Origin: Candidatus Iainarchaeum sp.
GTDB lineage: Archaea; Micrarchaeota; Micrarchaeia; Anstonellales; Bilamarchaeaceae
DNA: 9,555 nucleotides
Assembly: GCA_028711485.1 (NCBI GenBank)
Contig: JAQTSF010000025.1
Span: 1 to 9,555, forward strand
Reading direction: 5' to 3'
Part shown: one piece after another, positions 6,411-9,555 of the stretch
Layout of the letters: each line of letters starts with the position of its first letter
Position numbering within the stretch: position 1 is the stretch's first letter
Notes under the pieces: generated by a model
Told to the model about the DNA's origin: nothing
What the model saw: the letters and a program-made list of their open reading frames with translations, nothing else
Databases searched by the model: none
Made by a program: the position numbers and the translations under genes

Positions 6411-6820
6411 ACTCTCAACCTCGTGATTACATAATATTTAACCTGTTCATCTTCAAATAATACAGATTCCCTCTGTGCAAGAACAATTTTATTTACTTTT
6501 GAATATCCATTTCCAAAACTTGTGTTTCCTTCAAGATTAAATCCGCCAGAATAATTATAATAGTACATTTCAATATTCCATGAAATTGATTCCGAGAACA
6601 TTGAGTTTAGTTTGTTTCCTATAATTCCATCATCCATGGTCGAAAGTGCTCCTGACTTATCTAAAGATATTAAAGCATCATTAGCTTGTTTTTCTAAAAT
6701 AATCATAGTATATCCATTATCTCTTGATTGTGAAGAAAAATATGCAAATGTTGCAACAAACATTACGAATATTAGTACTGCGAATGCTGCATCCAGTGAA
6801 AATACAAATCCTTTAGCCAT
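6398..6820 (-). CDS. Pilin-like minor subunit (140 aa)
   Basis: The protein starts MAKGFVFSLDAAFAVLIFVMFVATFAYF: a three-residue leader ending K-G, an acidic residue (D) in the first turn of the helix at mature position 6, and one hydrophobic helix. This layout matches archaeal class III or type IV pilin-like proteins. The mature part contains EKQANDALISLDKSGAL, then a tyrosine-rich strand (IEMYYYNYSGG), and ends in a strand (KYYVITRLRVWVK), with two sequons (NYS, NTS) and no cysteine. ATG 6820 overlaps the previous gene by 8 bases and has only a weak ribosome-binding site, so translation is probably coupled. Being one of three similar small subunits between a VWA protein and the motor, it is best read as a minor pilin. 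Assembly order is unknown. Confidence 0.8.
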   Translation of the reverse strand: MAKGFVFSLDAAFAVLIFVMFVATFAYFSSQSRDNGYTMIILEKQANDALISLDKSGALSTMDDGIIGNKLNSMFSESISWNIEMYYYNYSGGFNLEGNTSFGNGYSKVNKIVLAQRESVLFEDEQVKYYVITRLRVWVK

Positions 6821-7295
6821 GGACTATCAGTCTCATTTTAACTTCTATATTATCAAGTACTCCGAATCTTGTAACTGTTACAGACTGTTTTTCTATAGTG
6901 CTGTTTCCTGTCTGGTATAATCTATTTCCGTTTAAATCCTCTATATAAAAATAAAAATCATTTTCAATTCCAAAAATTTCTTTGTTTTCACTATAACTCA
7001 TGTTTATGAATTTTTTTACTTTATCCTCATCAATAATATTATCTGAACTTGCCAATCCTATCATATTTATCTCCTCTGAATTTTCGTTTTCCCAATTTTT
7101 TGGTACTCCTGGACTTTTTATAAGAATGTCAGATAAAGATATTGCTTGTGCTTCTAATTCAGTTTTTTTTGTTATTTTTTGGATGTCCATTATTTCCACA
7201 AACCAGAATCCGATTAAAAATACAATAAGTAATGCAAACACTGTAGTAGATATCAGAAGATCCACAGAATTTAGCTGCCCTTTTTTATTGAACAA
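6813..7295 (-). CDS. Class III pilin-like minor subunit with TTG start (160 aa)
   Basis: The protein starts LFNKKGQLNSVDLLISTTVFALLIVFLIGFWF: a basic leader ending K-G, Q at the expected cut site, an acidic residue (D) at mature position 6 and a hydrophobic helix. The mature part includes SLSDILIKSPGVPKNWEN and an IGLASSDNIIDEDKVKKFINMSY segment, a pattern I associate with a recurring family of archaeal pilin-like proteins (from memory). It has two sequons (NMS, NST) and no cysteine. The start is TTG 7295-7293, supported by a very strong GGAGGGAG (7301-7308) 5 nt upstream and by the leader. It overlaps the previous gene by 11 bases. The start region carries the 17-bp sequence also found in the Lrp-type regulator's operator. 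A minor pilin is the likely role. Confidence 0.82.
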   Translation of the reverse strand: MFNKKGQLNSVDLLISTTVFALLIVFLIGFWFVEIMDIQKITKKTELEAQAISLSDILIKSPGVPKNWENENSEEINMIGLASSDNIIDEDKVKKFINMSYSENKEIFGIENDFYFYIEDLNGNRLYQTGNSTIEKQSVTVTRFGVLDNIEVKMRLIVHG

Positions 7296-7299
7296 TTAT
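7283..7299. repeat. Second copy of TTTTATTGAACAATTAT
   Basis: This 17-mer is identical to bases 441-457 in the Lrp-type regulator's promoter. Here it spans the TTG start codon and spacer of the 160-aa pilin-like gene and the stop codon of the gene before it. Only the first half of the operator palindrome is kept; the second half-site (TTCAA) is absent. Confidence 0.55.
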
Positions 7300-7692
7300 A
7301 CTCCCTCCGTAATTAAAAACAGTTGAATTTTTTTCCATTTCAAAATCGCTTTCTCCTGCTCCATTTTGTATATTAGAAAAATGAAGCGGACATCCTATTC
7401 CTTGTTCAAGATAATTTATTTTTACTAATCTATTTTCTCCAAATATCCATATCTCGTATTCTTCACTGTTTAAAGCATAAGGAAGATCAAAGATATATGT
7501 TGAATTTTCCCCTAAAGCTGAAAATGAGTTCAATGTTGAAGAAACCCCATAACATATTTTTTTTGCTTCTAAACTGCTTTTAATTTTATCCGCTGTTTCT
7601 AGATTCATAAAATATATTCCTAAAATTAAACTAAACAAAAGAATAACGAATGAAAACATTATCAGAAATTCCAAAGATGCCTGCGCTTTCAA
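7285..7692 (-). CDS. Class III pilin-like minor subunit with TTG start (135 aa)
   Basis: The protein starts LKAQASLEFLIMFSFVILLFSLILGIYFM, a textbook class III signal: leader ending K-A, Q at the cut site, Glu at mature position 5 (QASLE), then one hydrophobic helix. The mature region has KICYGVSSTLNSFSALGE, a FDLPYALNSEEYEIWIFGENRLV core and IGCPLHF. The two cysteines could form a disulfide outside the cell, a layout seen in other archaeal pilin-like proteins. Two sequons (NST twice) are visible. The start is TTG 7692-7690, supported by GAGGAG (7699-7704) with 6 nt spacing and by the leader; no ATG is available near it. It begins 12 bases after the VWA gene. Its Glu5 makes it the most pilin-like subunit of the operon; whether it initiates, caps or forms the fibre is unknown. 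Confidence 0.87.
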   Translation of the reverse strand: MKAQASLEFLIMFSFVILLFSLILGIYFMNLETADKIKSSLEAKKICYGVSSTLNSFSALGENSTYIFDLPYALNSEEYEIWIFGENRLVKINYLEQGIGCPLHFSNIQNGAGESDFEMEKNSTVFNYGGSIIVQ

Positions 7693-7703
7693 AATTATCT
7701 CCT

Positions 7704-9555
7704 CTATCCGCTTATACTTTTGAATACTCTTCCCAAAGTATTAAATATTTCTATGAGTGTTTCTTCATCAGGAGCAAAATAATACTCTCCATACGTAAGC
7801 AAAGCTATATTTTTAAGTTCTACAGGATTAACATCATAACCAAATCCAATCGTATACACAGTTATATTTCTATCTCTGCAATATACTGCTCCGTCAATCG
7901 AATTTCCTGTTGTTGGGACCCCATCAGTGAGTAATATTATTATTTTTGTTGCATCAGGTCTTGCTCTTCCAGAAGTCAATTCATTTGCTCCGTTTACTAA
8001 CCCACATTCAATGCATGTTCCTCCTGATGCAACCAAAGAATCTATAGAATTTTTAATTGCCTGTTTATTTGTTGGATTCATTAACGCTAATAATTTATCT
8101 GTAGTTGCACTACTACTATACGACACCAATCCGGCTTGAAAACTGCTTCCAGAAATATCAATAAATGTTTTTGAAGCAGATTTTACTGCATCCATCTTTT
8201 TTGGTGGATTTTCTAATATAAAATTTCTATTATACGCATAAGATGAACTTGAACTTGATCTAATCCAAAGATCAAGTTGGTATGGGGCAGAATACTCTGA
8301 AAGATCTATATTATGTGTCAATGTACCATAACTTGTTGATCTTCTACTCCCACTTGCTATCGTTTCCCCATTTATAGTTACAATATAATAGACTGTATAT
8401 GTTGAGCTACTTCCTCTTATCTCTACTGAAATTTTCGATGTTCCAGATGTATTATCTAATACGTTAAGGCTTTTTACTAATTCAAATGAACTCCCTTGAT
8501 TAGAAACTATTACATTATTACTTATACTATTGATATAGTAATCCATTGAACCCGATCTATCTAACACCAGCATAAGATCTAAATCTACTATTAAGAAATT
8601 ATCTTGCTGTATATTTCCTACACTTCCCCATTCATCAGTGCATTGGTAATATGCTTCATGTTCCCCAACTGAAACAAATCCAAAACTATATTCAAATTCT
8701 TCAGTTACTGAATCCCATGCTCCATCCTCTGCTTCAATTTCTATCCAGTTTCCGGAATCCAATTTTACTTTGCATCCTTGAAGTGTGCTATTACCTGTAT
8801 ATATATCTGTTGCTGTTCCCCAAACAGTCATATTTGATGCTGTAGTTGGATAAGGGGTATGTCCTAAATTTATTACAATTGGTCCAGCTTTATCTTCAAC
8901 TCCTGATCCATTTCCAGTTGCATTAACATAAAAGGTATAACTGTATGGACTTCCTAAATTATTTTTTTCATCAGTGCACCTAATTCTTACTGTATGCTGT
9001 CCTGCACTTAAAGTACCTACCAAATAACTTATTTCCTCTTCAATTTCATTATACATTCCATCCATTGCAGGTGCAAAATTCCATATTCCTGAATAATCTA
9101 GTTCTAATTTACAATTGGTTATTACGCTTCCTCCTGTATTTTCATCACTGGCAGTTGCATATATGGTTATTAAATCACTTGGTGTAGGATACTCTGGAAA
9201 ATGTTCTATATTTGTAACCACTGGTCCGCTGGCATCTTCTCCATGAATTGAATTTACAAATATAGTTATACCAGTACTGCATTCGCTGTTATTGCTTGCA
9301 GAAACTGTCAATAAACCTGAATATGTTCCCACTTGCTTATCAACTGGAATATTGAAATTAAGTCCAACAAAATCAAATTCTTTTGGTTCCAAACTATTTT
9401 CTGGTTGAGTTATTGAAACCAGATCTCCAATATTTCCGGATAATGATGCTGAGATTTCAGTTAACTCAAAATTTGCAAGGTTGGTTATTTTAACCGAATC
9501 AGTTGCGTTTGCGTCTCTAAGTAAATTCTTTAATATTATTGTTTTTGAGCATACA
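7704..9555 (-). CDS. VWA-domain surface protein with Ig-like repeats, N-terminus beyond window
   Basis: The frame is open from the right edge to TAG 7704, giving 617 visible codons; the TTG at 9392 is internal, since coding continues without a stop to 9555. Order: an Ig-like beta domain (about 9245-9555, ending in a VGTYSGLLTV strand), two homologous Cys-containing Ig-like repeats (8913-9236, 8583-8894), then a VWA domain to the C-terminus. VWA metal-site residues are present: DRSGS (8547-8561), the Thr of GGTCIECG and the Asp of LLTDG. A segment of about 114 residues interrupts the VWA fold just after DRSGS. No membrane segment is visible in this part, so any signal or anchor lies upstream. 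VWA domains bind protein ligands through a metal ion, so a pilus adhesin or tip protein is plausible. As first visible gene of the operon it precedes three minor pilins. Confidence 0.88.
   Translation of the reverse strand, partial: VCSKTIILKNLLRDANATDSVKITNLANFELTEISASLSGNIGDLVSITQPENSLEPKEFDFVGLNFNIPVDKQVGTYSGLLTVSASNNSECSTGITIFVNSIHGEDASGPVVTNIEHFPEYPTPSDLITIYATASDENTGGSVITNCKLELDYSGIWNFAPAMDGMYNEIEEEISYLVGTLSAGQHTVRIRCTDEKNNLGSPYSYTFYVNATGNGSGVEDKAGPIVINLGHTPYPTTASNMTVWGTATDIYTGNSTLQGCKVKLDSGNWIEIEAEDGAWDSVTEEFEYSFGFVSVGEHEAYYQCTDEWGSVGNIQQDNFLIVDLDLMLVLDRSGSMDYYINSISNNVIVSNQGSSFELVKSLNVLDNTSGTSKISVEIRGSSSTYTVYYIVTINGETIASGSRRSTSYGTLTHNIDLSEYSAPYQLDLWIRSSSSSSYAYNRNFILENPPKKMDAVKSASKTFIDISGSSFQAGLVSYSSSATTDKLLALMNPTNKQAIKNSIDSLVASGGTCIECGLVNGANELTSGRARPDATKIIILLTDGVPTTGNSIDGAVYCRDRNITVYTIGFGYDVNPVELKNIALLTYGEYYFAPDEETLIEIFNTLGRVFKSISG
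8202..8543 (-). other. About 114-residue insertion inside the VWA domain
   Basis: After the DRSGSM motif a normal VWA domain goes straight into helix 1. Here the helix (KKMDAVKSASKTFIDIS) comes only after roughly 114 residues. The insert is Ser/Thr/Tyr-rich with alternating strand-like segments (ISVEIRGSSS, TYTVYYIVTINGETIASGS, THNIDLSEYSAPYQLDLWIRS) and a serine run, suggesting a separate beta-sandwich. It has no cysteine. It sits on the face next to the metal site. Confidence 0.7.
8583..8894 (-). other. Ig-like repeat B of the VWA protein
   Basis: About 104 residues starting DKAGPIVINLGHTPYPTTAS. It parallels repeat A: TATDIYTGNS turn, first cysteine in QGCKVKLD, TEEFEYSFG strand, SVGEHEAYYQ and second cysteine in CTDEWGSVG. 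It runs directly into the first strand of the VWA domain (IVDLDLMLVLDRSGS). Confidence 0.75.
8913..9236 (-). other. Ig-like repeat A of the VWA protein
   Basis: About 108 residues starting DASGPVVTNIEHFPEYPTPS. It shares with repeat B the pattern D..GP.V.N..H.P, a TASD.NTGGS turn, the first cysteine in TNCKLELD, an EEEISY strand and the second cysteine in RIRCTDE. The cysteine pair probably forms a disulfide bridging the two sheets. This looks like a tandem duplication within the gene. Confidence 0.75.

Noticed and set aside
7140..7190. Runs of T/A (8 and 6 bases) inside the 160-aa pilin gene as possible frameshift sites
   Set aside because: Such runs are expected in A+T-rich coding DNA and encode ordinary lysine residues; the frame is intact.
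7402..7409. TTGTTCAA, an 8-base reverse match to part of the putative operator
   Set aside because: It is short, lies in the middle of a coding region (Glu-Gln codons) and has no promoter nearby; likely coincidence.

Overview
The window is A+T-rich DNA from an archaeon. TATA-box promoters, T-tract termination, class III (type IV pilin-like) signal peptides and an archaeal secretion ATPase with two TadB/TadC-like membrane proteins all support this. The DPANN-style 'LMTYGWA' pilin N-terminus and the set of small pilin-like proteins suggest a DPANN-type lineage, but that placement is inference. No RNA gene, insertion sequence or CRISPR array was seen, and there is no gene-free stretch longer than 300 bases.

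Left part (1-1500). A small minus-strand operon (62-aa helical protein, then a gene cut by the left edge) diverges from a plus-strand Lrp/AsnC-type regulator. The 120-base divergent region holds two TATA boxes, a pair of 10-bp direct repeats and a 16-bp near-palindrome between the regulator's TATA box and its start. After the regulator comes a pilin gene with its own promoter, a 149-aa class III signal-peptide protein, followed by a T-rich terminator.

Right part (1500-9555). One tightly packed minus-strand operon converges on the pilin gene. In transcription order it encodes: a large surface protein with a von Willebrand A (VWA) domain (N-terminus beyond the right edge); three small class III pilin-like proteins; a membrane-anchored, sequon-rich extracellular protein; a CBS-pair/winged-helix protein; a type II/IV secretion ATPase; and two type II secretion F (TadB/TadC-like) membrane proteins. 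Genes overlap by 4-14 bases or are separated by at most 12, and most have strong Shine-Dalgarno sites, two of them in front of TTG starts and one in front of GTG.

Together this reads as a nearly complete archaeal type IV pilus / Tad-like machine: motor, platform, minor pilins, a probable VWA adhesin and a probable nucleotide-sensing regulator. The likely major pilin and an Lrp-type regulator lie in convergent orientation beside it. No prepilin peptidase is in the window. The most unusual points are an insertion of about 114 residues inside the VWA domain directly after the DxSxS metal-binding motif, the CBS-winged-helix gene translated just ahead of the motor, and an exact 17-bp sequence shared by the regulator's putative operator and the translation start of a pilin-like gene 6.8 kb away.
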